DNA of 39,310 nucleotides, taken from NCBI GenBank assembly GCA_020060185.1, contig JAGVAS010000121.1, positions 1 through 39,310 on the forward strand, written 5' to 3'. Position numbers and translations under genes: made by a program. The notes beneath the pieces were generated by a model, which did no database searches, had not been told where the DNA came from, and saw only the letters and a list, made by a program, of their open reading frames with translations. Every line of letters begins with the position of its first letter. Position 1 is the first letter of the stretch. The stretch is from Desulfovibrio sp. Lineage in GTDB: Bacteria > Bacillota > Dethiobacteria > DTU022 > UBA8154. Positions 32,346-39,310 of this stretch are shown here, in pieces.

Positions 32346-33104
32346 TTACTCCTCATCCTCCAGCAGGTACCTCCTTCCGGAAGTAGTTGCCAACTCTAAC
32401 AGCTTCTTCCCCAGGATGTGCAGTTCCTTCTGTAAAAGGAGCTCTACTTCCGCCTCTTCCGACTCCACTTTACAGCTCCCCATTGGAATCCCGTCATCCC
32501 CCAGCAGTTCCAGGACAATATCCTGCTTCAACAACCCCTGGAGCGTATGGAAGCTTTCCCGGCAAATTTTTTCGTCCAGGGGGTTAACCCTCAGGAGTAC
32601 ATTCCTTCCTACGGGAAGAGCATTCAAGGCTCTGGCCATCAGTGCCAGAATACAGCTTGAATCCGTTTCTACTTTGTAGTTAAGAAGCTTTTCGGCTATA
32701 CTTACAGCAATTTGTATAATCTCCGGCTCTGCCCCTGCCAGGATTTCCCAGCGTTCCTTCCAGGCCTTTTCCAGGATCCCGCGTGCCTTTTCCTCTAACC
32801 TGCTGGCCTCCAGCTCTCCCTTTTTAAACCCTTCGTCAAAGCCATCCTTCCAGGCTTGTTCCTTCAGAAGGCGGGCCTCCTCAGCAGCCTGCGCCAGAAG
32901 CTGCCGGCGTTGTTCCTCGCCCTCTTCCCGGATCTGCTTAAGCACCTCTTCCATCTGCTTTGCTATTTCCTCTGAATTGAGGGAAAGCTGCTGGTCAGCA
33001 TCTGCAGTCGCTAAAGAATCCTGAAGTTTTTCCTCCAGCCGGGGGTGATAAACTTTCCAGCCCTTTATTTCAAAACCGCGCAGAATCTTAGACGACGATG
33101 GCAT
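32346..33104 (-). CDS. fliH: Flagellar assembly protein FliH
   Basis: Peripheral stalk that restrains FliI and docks it to the C-ring. A long charged coiled coil (about 50-125; EEVLKQIREEGEEQRRQLLAQAAEEA), with a run of short GxxxG-like spacing around FDEGFKKGELEA, leads to a C-terminal V-ATPase-E-like domain (IIQIAVSIAEKLLNYKVE). The start at MPSSSKILRG (252 aa), behind AAGGGG, overlaps fliG by 17 nt. The 21 extra ORF-track residues are fliG sequence in another frame. Confidence 0.92.
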   Translation of the reverse strand: MPSSSKILRGFEIKGWKVYHPRLEEKLQDSLATADADQQLSLNSEEIAKQMEEVLKQIREEGEEQRRQLLAQAAEEARLLKEQAWKDGFDEGFKKGELEASRLEEKARGILEKAWKERWEILAGAEPEIIQIAVSIAEKLLNYKVETDSSCILALMARALNALPVGRNVLLRVNPLDEKICRESFHTLQGLLKQDIVLELLGDDGIPMGSCKVESEEAEVELLLQKELHILGKKLLELATTSGRRYLLEDEE

Positions 33105-34098
33105 CTTCACCGCCCCTTGAAATAATAATTTCACCGGCTTCATCCAGGCGCCTGATAATACCGACAATGCGCTGCTGGGCTTCTTCTACTTCACGTAGCC
33201 TTACAGGGCCCATAAACTCAAGATCCTCTCTCAGCATCTCTGCAGCACGCTTGGAAATGTTGCGGAAAACGCGCTCCTTGACCTCCTCACTGGAACCTTT
33301 AAGAGCCTTGGCCAGGTCCTTGCTGTCCACCTCGCGGATAACGCGCTGGATAGAAGCATCATCCAGGGTAATGACATCCTCAAAGATAAACATGCGCTGC
33401 CTGATCTCATCTGCCAAATCGGCATTCTCTTTTTCCAGCTCTTCCAGGATGAGTTTTTCTGTGCCGCGATCCACGCGGTTAAGAATATTGACCAGCGTAT
33501 CCACCCCGCCCGCCTGGGTAAAATCCTGTTGGACAACGGTGGATAGTTTTTCCCGCAGCACTTTTTCCACTTCCTTTAAAATTTCCGGGGAAGTGCGATC
33601 CATCAAGGCTATGCGCCGGGCTATATCAGAACGCATTTCCCCTGGCAATTCCGAAAGAACAACAGCTGCCTGCTGGGAATCAAGGTAAGAAAGGATCAGG
33701 GCTATGGTCTGGGGATGCTCCCGGCTGATCATATTAACAAGTTGTTTAGGGTCGGTATGCCGCACAAAGGTAAAAGGCTTGACTTTTACCTGTTCCTTGA
33801 GGCGTTTGATAATCTCCACAGCCTTGTGATGTCCCAGGGTCTTTTCCAGAATTTCACGGGCATAATCAACACCGCCTTCAAGCATAAACTGCTGCGCCTG
33901 GCCTATAAGCAGGAATTCATCCAGAACCTCGTCGCGTATCTCTTTATCAACACGGCTCAAATTGGCGATTTCCATGGTGATGGCTTCAATTTCCTGTTCA
34001 GAGAAGTGCTTAAGGAGGCGGGAGGAAATCTCCGGCCCCATAGCCAGAAGTAAAATTGCCGCTTTTTTCTTACCGCTAAGTTTTTCCTCCCTGGGCAA
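33088..34098 (-). CDS. fliG: Flagellar motor switch protein FliG
   Basis: Rotor protein that meets the stator. It has an N-terminal domain (KKAAILLLAMGPEISSRLLKHFSEQEIE), a middle domain with the EHPQT motif (ISREHPQTIALILSYL) and a C-terminal domain with the charged torque helix (DDASIQRVIREVDSKDLAKALK). Length 336 aa. TTG start behind AAGGAGGG. It follows fliF by 17 nt. Confidence 0.97.
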   Translation of the reverse strand: MPREEKLSGKKKAAILLLAMGPEISSRLLKHFSEQEIEAITMEIANLSRVDKEIRDEVLDEFLLIGQAQQFMLEGGVDYAREILEKTLGHHKAVEIIKRLKEQVKVKPFTFVRHTDPKQLVNMISREHPQTIALILSYLDSQQAAVVLSELPGEMRSDIARRIALMDRTSPEILKEVEKVLREKLSTVVQQDFTQAGGVDTLVNILNRVDRGTEKLILEELEKENADLADEIRQRMFIFEDVITLDDASIQRVIREVDSKDLAKALKGSSEEVKERVFRNISKRAAEMLREDLEFMGPVRLREVEEAQQRIVGIIRRLDEAGEIIISRGGEDAIVV

Positions 34099-34115
34099 AG
34101 AAAGCCCTCCTTATG

Positions 34116-35684
34116 TCAGTCTTCTACCATCCAGGAACGCAGGACCGATAAAGCAACATCGGGATTGGTATCCACCATTTTCCTGGCACGACCCTGGGGT
34201 GTATTCTCCAGGGAGACTTCCGGGAAATACTCCTCTTTTTCCTCCAGGGCCAGGAGCTGCTCCAGGGATGGTCCTTCGGCCACAGGAATCAGTTCTTTCC
34301 CTTTTCGCATACGGCGCCGGCGTCTCAAAGCCAGCAGCAGCAAAACAAGTGTTACAAGGACAGCACCTCCCAGAACCGCCTGGCGGATCATCTCCTCCTG
34401 GCGATGCTGCTGCTCCATTTCGGCCAGGGCCGTGTCCATTTTCTCCGCAAAAGACCGGTCAAAACTCATCCCCTGCACGCTGATGAGATCTCCCCGCTCC
34501 GTGTCAAAACCGATAGCTGCGGCAATGAGGTTATTTACCTGTTCAATCTTTTCCGGGCTTAAAGAGCTTTCCCCGTTATCTATCACCACGGAAGTATGCA
34601 TACGCAGCACCTTTCCGGGAGCGGCTATAGTTTTCTGCGTGCTTCCTCCTACTTCGTAGTTAACAATTTCCTCCCGGCGCTCAAAACGGCTTTCCCCTCC
34701 GGGCGCCGCCCCCACATAGCCGGGGTAATTGGCCTCACCCGCTTCGCCCATGACCGGGCCTTCTCCTTCAAAGCTTTCCTCTATGAGCTGGGAGCTGCGG
34801 GGAACCCCGCTCTCGTCGTAAGTTATAACGGTGGTTTCCCGGGAATCAAAATCCATCTCCACTGTAACCAGGGCCAGCGCTTTACCGGGGCCAAAGACTC
34901 TCTCCAGCATACCCTGCACCCTGCGCTCCAGCTCCATTTCAAAACTGCGTTTTACCCCCAGTTGTTTGAGGGCGGAATCAGCTACAGCAATTAAAGGGTC
35001 CGAGGAAGTAACGGCATCATAAAGGATATTGCCCTGGGAATCTATAATGATAATGTTTTCCGGTTTCAAACTCTCCACGCTGGAAGCAACCAGGAACACA
35101 ATACCCCTTACCTGCTCCTGCCTGAGGGCTACAAAGGGGTTCAACTTCAGGTAAACGGCAGCGGAAGGTTCGGCCCTCTCCCTCAGGAAAACACGGGGTT
35201 CGGGGAGGACCAGGTGCACCCTGGCCTGCATGACAGCATCCAGGGAGGTGATAGTTCGCCGCAGTTCCTCCTGGAGAGCCCGCTGCATCTTCACCTGGCG
35301 CTCGAAATCAGTCATTCCCAGGCGCTCTTCGTCAAAGATCTCAAAACCCAGCCCCTGGGCAAAAGGCATCCCTTTCCCGGCCATCTCGATACGCAGCTCA
35401 TCGGCCTTATCTTTAGGCACCTTGATAGTGCCGCCAAAGTCATCCACGCGGTAAGGGATCCCCTGCTCCCGCAAATGCTGTACCAGAGGGGACGCCTGGG
35501 CCGGATCCAGGTTGCTGTAAAGAGTTACATACTGGGGTTTGGATATATACTGGACAATAAGCAGCAAAAAAGCCAGAACCGCTGCAGCAGCGATGACAGT
35601 AACCACCTGGCGGGAACGGGTCATCTCCTGCCATCGATCCAGCAAACTATTATTCATGTTTCCGACTTTTCCTTTATCAGCCAT
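34116..35684 (-). CDS. fliF: Flagellar MS-ring protein FliF
   Basis: Membrane ring on which the basal body is built. Two membrane helices bracket the extracytoplasmic ring-building domains: VVTVIAAAAVLAFLLLIVQYI near the N-terminus and AVLGGAVLVTLVLLLLAL near residue 440. The YscJ-like core has QRALQEELRRTITSLDAVMQARVHLVLPEP. The C-terminal tail (VALSVLRSWMVED) is the FliG-binding segment. 522 aa; ATG start with AGAGGTG upstream. The 166 nt between fliE and fliF show no further feature. Confidence 0.97.
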   Translation of the reverse strand: MADKGKVGNMNNSLLDRWQEMTRSRQVVTVIAAAAVLAFLLLIVQYISKPQYVTLYSNLDPAQASPLVQHLREQGIPYRVDDFGGTIKVPKDKADELRIEMAGKGMPFAQGLGFEIFDEERLGMTDFERQVKMQRALQEELRRTITSLDAVMQARVHLVLPEPRVFLRERAEPSAAVYLKLNPFVALRQEQVRGIVFLVASSVESLKPENIIIIDSQGNILYDAVTSSDPLIAVADSALKQLGVKRSFEMELERRVQGMLERVFGPGKALALVTVEMDFDSRETTVITYDESGVPRSSQLIEESFEGEGPVMGEAGEANYPGYVGAAPGGESRFERREEIVNYEVGGSTQKTIAAPGKVLRMHTSVVIDNGESSLSPEKIEQVNNLIAAAIGFDTERGDLISVQGMSFDRSFAEKMDTALAEMEQQHRQEEMIRQAVLGGAVLVTLVLLLLALRRRRRMRKGKELIPVAEGPSLEQLLALEEKEEYFPEVSLENTPQGRARKMVDTNPDVALSVLRSWMVED

Positions 35685-35850
35685 AACTACACCTCTTTGA
35701 CATGATTGACAGGAAAAATAAAAATAGCAGGACTCTCATACAAGCGTAAAATTCTTCTTTACCAGGCTTCCATAGAGCTGCCACTTAAACGGGATAAAAG
35801 GCTGACAAGTGCCACCTGATACTCCGGCATTCTTTTTAAACTGCTCGTGC

Positions 35851-36138
35851 TTAAATCTGCATGCGGGTAATTTCCCTGTAAGCTTCAATAACCTTGTTGG
35901 TCAACTGCACGGTAAGCTGCAGGGAAAGCCGGGCCTTTTCCGCCGCAATCATTAGCTGGTGCAGATCTTCTGCTTCTCCGGAAATAAGCCCCTGCAAGGA
36001 TTTTCCCGCCTCAAGCTGCTCCCGGTTAACTTTCTGCAGGGCCTCCTGGAGAAGCTCTCCGAAGGTGGCAGGGCTGGAGGCCTTCTTTTCCTCTTTTTCC
36101 GCTAAGGGCAAAGGAACGACATAAGGATTAATGCGCAT
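35851..36138 (-). CDS. fliE: Flagellar hook-basal body protein FliE
   Basis: Adaptor between the MS ring/export gate and the rod. Small (95 aa), with the family end KARLSLQLTVQLTNKVIEAYREITRMQI and the central FGELLQEALQKVNREQLEA. ATG start with AAGGGGA 8 nt upstream. Fixed position between flgC and fliF. Confidence 0.96.
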   Translation of the reverse strand: MRINPYVVPLPLAEKEEKKASSPATFGELLQEALQKVNREQLEAGKSLQGLISGEAEDLHQLMIAAEKARLSLQLTVQLTNKVIEAYREITRMQI

Positions 36139-36162
36139 AAATACATCCCCTTTTAAATAAAA

Positions 36163-36588
36163 TTAGCCGCGCCCGATTTCCAGAGCTTTGAGGTAGAGGC
36201 TTTTGGCCGTATTTATTGCCGTGGTATTAGCCTCATAGGAGCGGGAAGCCGTGATCAGGTCTGTCATTTCCTTGGCCAGGTCAATATTCGGGTAGGCCAC
36301 CAAACCATCTTCATTGGCGTCGGGATGCTCAGGGTCATATTCCATCCGGGGAGGATTGGGGTCCTCCACCAGGGCTGCCACCCGTACGCCCAGGCCGCGA
36401 AAAGACGGCGGCACCTGCCTGACCTGACTAAGCCTCTCTTCAAAAACAACCGTCTTGCGCCGGTAAGGCCCCCCGGCAGCGGTCCTGGTAGTCTGCATAT
36501 TGGCCAGATTGCTGGCCACGGTATCCACCCGCAGCTTTTCTGCCGTCAGAGCAGACCCGCTGATCTGAAAAGAACGGAAAAGTTCCAT
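36163..36588 (-). CDS. flgC: Flagellar basal-body rod protein FlgC
   Basis: Proximal rod subunit. N-terminal VDTVASNLANMQTTRTAAGGPYRRK and C-terminal YPNIDLAKEMTDLITASRSYEANTTAINTAK are diagnostic; 141 aa is the usual length. ATG start 2 nt after the flgB stop; the ribosome site (GGGAGG) lies within the last flgB codons, so translation is coupled. Confidence 0.97.
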   Translation of the reverse strand: MELFRSFQISGSALTAEKLRVDTVASNLANMQTTRTAAGGPYRRKTVVFEERLSQVRQVPPSFRGLGVRVAALVEDPNPPRMEYDPEHPDANEDGLVAYPNIDLAKEMTDLITASRSYEANTTAINTAKSLYLKALEIGRG

Positions 36589-36590
36589 TT

Positions 36591-36983
36591 TTAACGCCTT
36601 CCCTCGTTAATTATATAACGCCACCCGGCATAACGATCGCTGATTCTTTGCACCAGAACGTTATAACGTAACTGGTTGCTGACCATGTCCAGCATTTCCT
36701 GGTCCAGATCCACGTTGTTCCCGTCAGACCGCCGGGAGGTCTGGCTTTCCACCTTAACCCGGGGTTCCCCGTTTATGTCCCTGCCGGGTAAATGCCGGGG
36801 ATTGGTTGCCTGCAGAGAAAGTTTCTCCCTGGCCTTGCTGAGCTCTTCGCTGAAAGCCACATAAGATCTCTTGTAACCGGGAGTATTGAGATTGGCAATG
36901 TTCTGCGCTGTTACCTTTTGCCGCAAAGCCGCCACATCCAGGCTTTTCACGAGCCCCTTTGTCACCGGATCGTTCCAGAGCAT
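36591..36983 (-). CDS. flgB: Flagellar basal-body rod protein FlgB
   Basis: Proximal rod subunit and first gene of the main basal-body block. N-terminal RQKVTAQNIANLNTPGYKR and C-terminal NNVDLDQEMLDMVSNQLRYNVLVQ are typical; 130 aa. ATG start with CGAGGTGA upstream. The 250-nt region before it contains a terminator of the preceding unit and a Spo0A-box-like site, so a promoter is expected there, though no clear -35/-10 pair was found. Confidence 0.96.
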   Translation of the reverse strand: MLWNDPVTKGLVKSLDVAALRQKVTAQNIANLNTPGYKRSYVAFSEELSKAREKLSLQATNPRHLPGRDINGEPRVKVESQTSRRSDGNNVDLDQEMLDMVSNQLRYNVLVQRISDRYAGWRYIINEGRR

Positions 36984-37083
36984 TTTATATCACCTCGAAT
37001 TCTTAATCCTTACCCGGGATAAACTGGATTTAACATCAGAAAAAAGTAAAAATATGCTAAATTATTGATCGCTTTTTCCAAAA

Positions 37084-37111
37084 TATTCGTCAAAAGGTTA
37101 GAAATTCCTGC
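37084..37111 (-). promoter_or_regulatory. Spo0A-box-like site with GCAGGAATTTC motif, upstream of flgB
   Basis: Minus strand TTTTGACGAATA (37084-37095) contains TGACGAA, a match to the degenerate 0A core TGNCGAA. GCAGGAATTTC (37101-37111) lies 8 nt further upstream, as in the site before motA. It stands about 100 nt before the flgB start and downstream of the terminator, so it is well placed to control the whole basal-body block. Confidence 0.5.
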
Positions 37112-37169
37112 TTCATACGGCATAGATTTAAAAATTATGGCGATTTATTTTTAATTTTTTCCTGTAAAC

Positions 37170-37198
37170 AAAAAAGCCGGTTTGGACAAGCATCCGGC
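37170..37198 (-). terminator. Intrinsic terminator after fliS
   Basis: Minus strand GCCGG, a 13-nt loop region with a further TTG/CAA pairing, CCGGC, then six T residues. It lies about 35 nt after the fliS stop and before the 0A-like site of flgB, separating the late flaG-fliS unit from the basal-body block. Confidence 0.7.
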
Positions 37199-37233
37199 GT
37201 TGAAATTTCCTCATCCCTGAGTTAATCACAAGT

Positions 37234-37785
37234 TTATCTTGTAATGTTCAATTTATTAAAAACTCCCTGTAAGATTTTTTCCTCCTGTATTTTCCCTTCA
37301 TAACCGTTGTAATATTTAACCTTTTTATCTTCAAACAGGTTCTCTTCTTCTAGTAGAACTTCCCGGCCACCTCCAGGAAAATCTTGCACTTGCTTTTCCG
37401 CACCACCCGAACCTTTGGTTTCTCCCAGCGCCACTTTCCAGGCAGCCCTGAGCTCTAGTAGCATCTTCTCCACGTCGTCCAGGGGTTCTGGATCCTTTTT
37501 TATGTTGGCCTCCAGTAAAAGATGGTATATATAATCATAGAGCCGGAAAAGTGCTGTCGCAATCTCTCCTCCTTTTTCAAGATCCAGAGAGACTATTAGT
37601 TCGGATACAATATCCCCTACCCGCAGCAGGTTGTTATTGGCACCCTCCAGATCCCTGTCGTGAAGAGATTTCCGGGCCCGTCCCAAAAAACGCAGGGCTC
37701 CTTCGTAGAGCATCAGCAAAAGCCTTCCCTGATCCGCCGTCTCCACCCGTACTCTCTGGTAATGCAGATAAGGATTGGGGGCCAT
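37234..37785 (-). CDS. fliS: Flagellin export chaperone FliS, with C-terminal extension
   Basis: Cytosolic helical-bundle chaperone that keeps flagellin unfolded and delivers it to FlhA. The first ~125 residues are a normal FliS (NPYLHYQRVRVETADQGRLLLMLYEGALRFL ... YIYHLLLEANIKKD). About 55 further residues, rich in Gly and charged amino acids, have no equivalent in common FliS proteins. ATG start with AAAGGAG upstream. Preceded by flaG, not by fliD as is usual; flagellin itself is outside the window. Confidence 0.93.
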   Translation of the reverse strand: MAPNPYLHYQRVRVETADQGRLLLMLYEGALRFLGRARKSLHDRDLEGANNNLLRVGDIVSELIVSLDLEKGGEIATALFRLYDYIYHLLLEANIKKDPEPLDDVEKMLLELRAAWKVALGETKGSGGAEKQVQDFPGGGREVLLEEENLFEDKKVKYYNGYEGKIQEEKILQGVFNKLNITR

Positions 37786-37874
37786 AAAAAAATCACTCCT
37801 TTTTCTTTACAAGCACTTCTTTTGCAGCCAGGTCTGGTAAAAATTTTACTTCGATTTTTAACTTTAAAAATCCT

Positions 37875-38255
37875 TTAGCGGCGGGTATCGATAAAAAGGC
37901 CGATAATGTTCTGGATCTGAGCGACTACGTTAAGAAGCTTCTCAGGAGGAATCTCCTTGACTATCTCGTTGTCTTTTAGGTTAACAACCTGCACCATAAC
38001 TCTTTCCGATTCCTCATGGATACGAAAGCGCAGGCTCACATTAAAAGTCTCAGCTGTAATGTTAACCTTTTCCACCGCTTCCTGCAAATCTTCCATATGG
38101 GTACGTTCCCACTCCAGGACCTTTTGCTCTCTGCCCATCACTTTGTCCTGCTGCTTTTGTTTTGGATCCTGCCTGTGGCTCTCCTGGACAACTGCCTTCT
38201 GGGTCTGATCGTGGATTTTGTTAAGCTGTATAGGATCAATTCCGTCGATCTTCAT
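37875..38255 (-). CDS. flaG: FlaG-family flagellar protein
   Basis: Small late flagellar protein that in other bacteria affects filament length. The C-terminal half is the FlaG domain (SLRFRIHEESERVMVQVVNLKDNEIVKEIPPEKLL). The N-terminal half is Gln/Lys-rich and probably disordered. The ATG of MKIDGIDP (126 aa) sits behind AAGGAGGTGA; the ORF-track GTG start is part of that ribosome site. First gene after a sigma-28 promoter. Confidence 0.93.
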   Translation of the reverse strand: MKIDGIDPIQLNKIHDQTQKAVVQESHRQDPKQKQQDKVMGREQKVLEWERTHMEDLQEAVEKVNITAETFNVSLRFRIHEESERVMVQVVNLKDNEIVKEIPPEKLLNVVAQIQNIIGLFIDTRR

Positions 38256-38283
38256 CTCTGTCACCTCCTTTTTCCTAATATAA

Positions 38284-38310
38284 TTATCGGAAAAAATAAC
38301 TAGAATTTTA
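38284..38310 (-). promoter_or_regulatory. Sigma-28 (FliA/SigD) promoter for flaG-fliS
   Basis: Minus strand TAAA-N15-TCCGATAA: a -35 match, ideal spacing, and seven of eight positions of GCCGATAA. It ends about 28 nt before the flaG ATG, giving a short leader with the ribosome site. Fits late control by the fliA product encoded in this window. Confidence 0.82.
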
Positions 38311-38342
38311 ATATCCCTGTATAAAATTAGGGAAAGTTATTC

Positions 38343-38371
38343 TTGACAACGGGTATTCTAATTCTTATCAT
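38343..38371 (+). promoter_or_regulatory. SigA-type promoter for the vapBC pair
   Basis: TTGACA-N17-TATCAT: a perfect -35, ideal spacing and 5/6 -10. It reads away from the flaG promoter, with only 32 nt between the two promoters. Confidence 0.8.
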
Positions 38372-38375
38372 AAAA

Positions 38376-38398
38376 AGTAAGGAATTTATTTTCTTACT
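38376..38398 (+). promoter_or_regulatory. Inverted repeat, possible VapB operator
   Basis: AGTAAG and CTTACT form a 6-bp inverted repeat with an 11-bp spacer around the expected transcription start, directly before the vapB ribosome site (GGAGG, 38401). Antitoxins of the AbrB/MazE type usually bind such sites to repress their own operon. Confidence 0.45.
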
Positions 38399-38414
38399 TC
38401 GGAGGTAAGGCAGC

Positions 38415-38639
38415 ATGAAAGCCAAAATTACATCTAAAGGACAGGTTACCATACCCAAAAAGGTAAGGATATCGCTGGGTTTAAAAACAGGTGACGAAAT
38501 CGAATTTGAACCTGCAAGCAAAGGATTTATAATCAAAAAAAAGCCTGGAGCATCCCCTTTCGACAGGTATGTTGGTCATCTCAGCTCTAGAAGAGGTGAA
38601 GACATTGACTCCATAATTGAGGAGCTCCGTGGTAAATGA
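38415..38639 (+). CDS. vapB: AbrB/MazE-type antitoxin (VapB-like)
   Basis: 74 aa. Residues 1-46 are an AbrB/SpoVT swapped-hairpin DNA-binding domain (MKAKITSKGQVTIPKKVRISLGLKTGDEIEFE). The remainder (FDRYVGHLSSRRGEDIDSIIEELRGK) is the likely toxin-binding tail. ATG start with GGAGG 8 nt upstream. The TGA stop overlaps the toxin ATG by 4 nt (ATGA), typical coupling for a toxin-antitoxin pair. Expected to neutralise the PIN toxin and repress the operon. Confidence 0.9.
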   Translation: MKAKITSKGQVTIPKKVRISLGLKTGDEIEFEPASKGFIIKKKPGASPFDRYVGHLSSRRGEDIDSIIEELRGK

Positions 38640-39115
38640 TTACAGCAGTAGACACCAATATACTCCTTGATATTCTTATACCCGATTCTCCATACCTGCG
38701 GTCTTCCAAACAGCTGCTTGATGAAGCATACCGGGAGGGGTTAATTATTATCAGTGAAATAGTGTATGCTGAACTGGCTGTGCAATTTCCTGATCCTGAA
38801 GATATAGATGTCTTTCTTAAAGATACAGGTATAGAAGTACTCTCCAGCAGCAAAGAGGTGCTTATAGCTGCGGCAAGAGCATGGTCATCGTTCACCAAGC
38901 AGCGGAAAAAAAATCTAAAACTGCAGTGCTCTATCTGTGGCCATGAAGCGGTTATTACCTGCTCGGAATGCGGGGAGCAAATTATAGCCAGACAACATAT
39001 TCTCAGCGATTTTTTGATCGGCGCCCATGCCTTTCACAATGCAGACTTATTGCTGACCAGAGACCGGAGGTATTACCAGACATACTTCCCTTCACTTAAG
39101 ATAAAGTCACCTTAA
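38636..39115 (+). CDS. vapC: PIN-domain toxin (VapC-like) with inserted zinc-ribbon motif
   Basis: 159-aa PIN-fold ribonuclease, longer than the usual ~130. Acidic residues expected at the metal site are present: D6 (VDTNILLD), E46 (EIVYAELA), D125 (SDFLIGAHA) and D143 (LTRDRRYY). Between the third helix region and D125 lies a CSICG-x7-CSECG segment (C98, C101, C109, C112), a four-cysteine zinc-ribbon pattern. Its role could be structural or RNA-binding; unknown. Overlaps the antitoxin stop. Confidence 0.9.
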   Translation: MITAVDTNILLDILIPDSPYLRSSKQLLDEAYREGLIIISEIVYAELAVQFPDPEDIDVFLKDTGIEVLSSSKEVLIAAARAWSSFTKQRKKNLKLQCSICGHEAVITCSECGEQIIARQHILSDFLIGAHAFHNADLLLTRDRRYYQTYFPSLKIKSP

Positions 39116-39139
39116 CTGGAAATTTTCACAGGAGGAGTA

Positions 39140-39225
39140 ACAGTCCACTTCTGGGAATATTTTCCTGGCAAGCAGGAACCGTCCCCACTTGCCGTCCTCA
39201 CTTGCTATCCGTCGGGTGTGGAAAA
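39140..39225. repeat. REP-like sequence after vapC
   Basis: Contains ACAGTCCACTTCTG and GGAACCGTCCCCACTTG, resembling GGGGAC(A/G)GT-type REP halves, with ACTTG repeated nearby. Imperfect, with no full palindrome. The rest of 39116-39310 shows no gene; the last bases (AGGATTTTCGCAGGA) may begin another GCAGGA-type regulatory motif cut by the window edge. Confidence 0.35.
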
Positions 39226-39310
39226 TAATTATAGGCACTAAAATATGGAAGCAGCCATTAAATAGTGAATATAAGGGTTCTTCAAGGCAAATTTAAGGAT
39301 TTTCGCAGGA

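Noticed and set aside
35759-35830. Short minus-strand ORF (23 aa) between fliE and fliF
   Set aside because: No ribosome site and no recognisable sequence; likely chance.
37120-37160. CGCCATAA before flgB as a sigma-28 -10 box
   Set aside because: Lacks the G of GCCGATAA and has no TAAA at the right distance.

Overview
The window is a nearly complete flagellar and chemotaxis supercluster from a spore-forming, Gram-positive member of the Clostridia (Firmicutes), most likely a relative of the Peptococcaceae / Desulfotomaculum / Moorella group. The gene order follows the Bacillus/Clostridium fla-che plan, and CheC, CheD, FliY and a SwrB-like protein are present. Start codons are often TTG behind strong GGAGG-type ribosome sites, and Spo0A-box-like sequences lie at operon breaks. 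No species can be named from the sequence alone.

Layout: almost everything is on the minus strand, so transcription runs from high to low coordinates. First comes a small late unit, flaG-fliS, behind a sigma-28 promoter and closed by an intrinsic terminator; fliD is missing between the two genes. Next is the rod/motor/export/hook block flgB-flgC-fliE-fliF-fliG-fliH-fliI-fliJ-fliK-flgD-(TIGR02530-type gene)-flgE. Then motA-motB-fliL-(second fliN-like gene)-fliO-fliP-fliQ-fliR-flhB. Then flhA-flhF-flhG-PilZ gene-fliA-(swrB-like gene). Then flgF-flgG behind a second sigma-28 promoter. Finally fliM-fliN-fliY-cheW-cheA-cheY-cheC-cheD-cheB-cheR and a methyl-accepting chemotaxis protein. At the high end a divergent VapBC-type toxin-antitoxin pair lies on the plus strand.

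How the genes work together: FlgB/C/F/G, FliE and FliF build the basal body and rod. FliG/M/N/Y form the switch, and MotA/B are the stator. FlhA/B, FliH/I/J/O/P/Q/R form the export machine, and FlgD/FlgE/FliK build the hook and set its length. FlhF/FlhG set number and position. FliA turns on late genes. The MCP, CheA/W/Y and the adaptation enzymes CheB/R/C/D steer the motor. The PilZ protein probably couples c-di-GMP to motility.

The most unusual content is non-coding. The breaks between operon segments hold several copies of a ~200-nt structured repeat (family A: five main copies plus one fragment) and a smaller associated motif (family B: two copies). Helices in family A are preserved by compensatory changes between copies. 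The five main copies, and one B copy, start directly after ATGA, usually within TA(A/G)TATGA, and three of them abut the stop codon of the preceding gene. Size, folding and junction recall HEARO / OMEGA-RNA (IscB/IsrB guide-RNA scaffold) elements without their nuclease gene. That identification is inference; the repeat family and its covariation are read directly from the sequence. Other points: FliM appears to start at a non-standard codon, flhB has an N-terminal extension over a palindromic REP-like insert, and three Spo0A-like boxes mark the flgB, motA and flhA segments.
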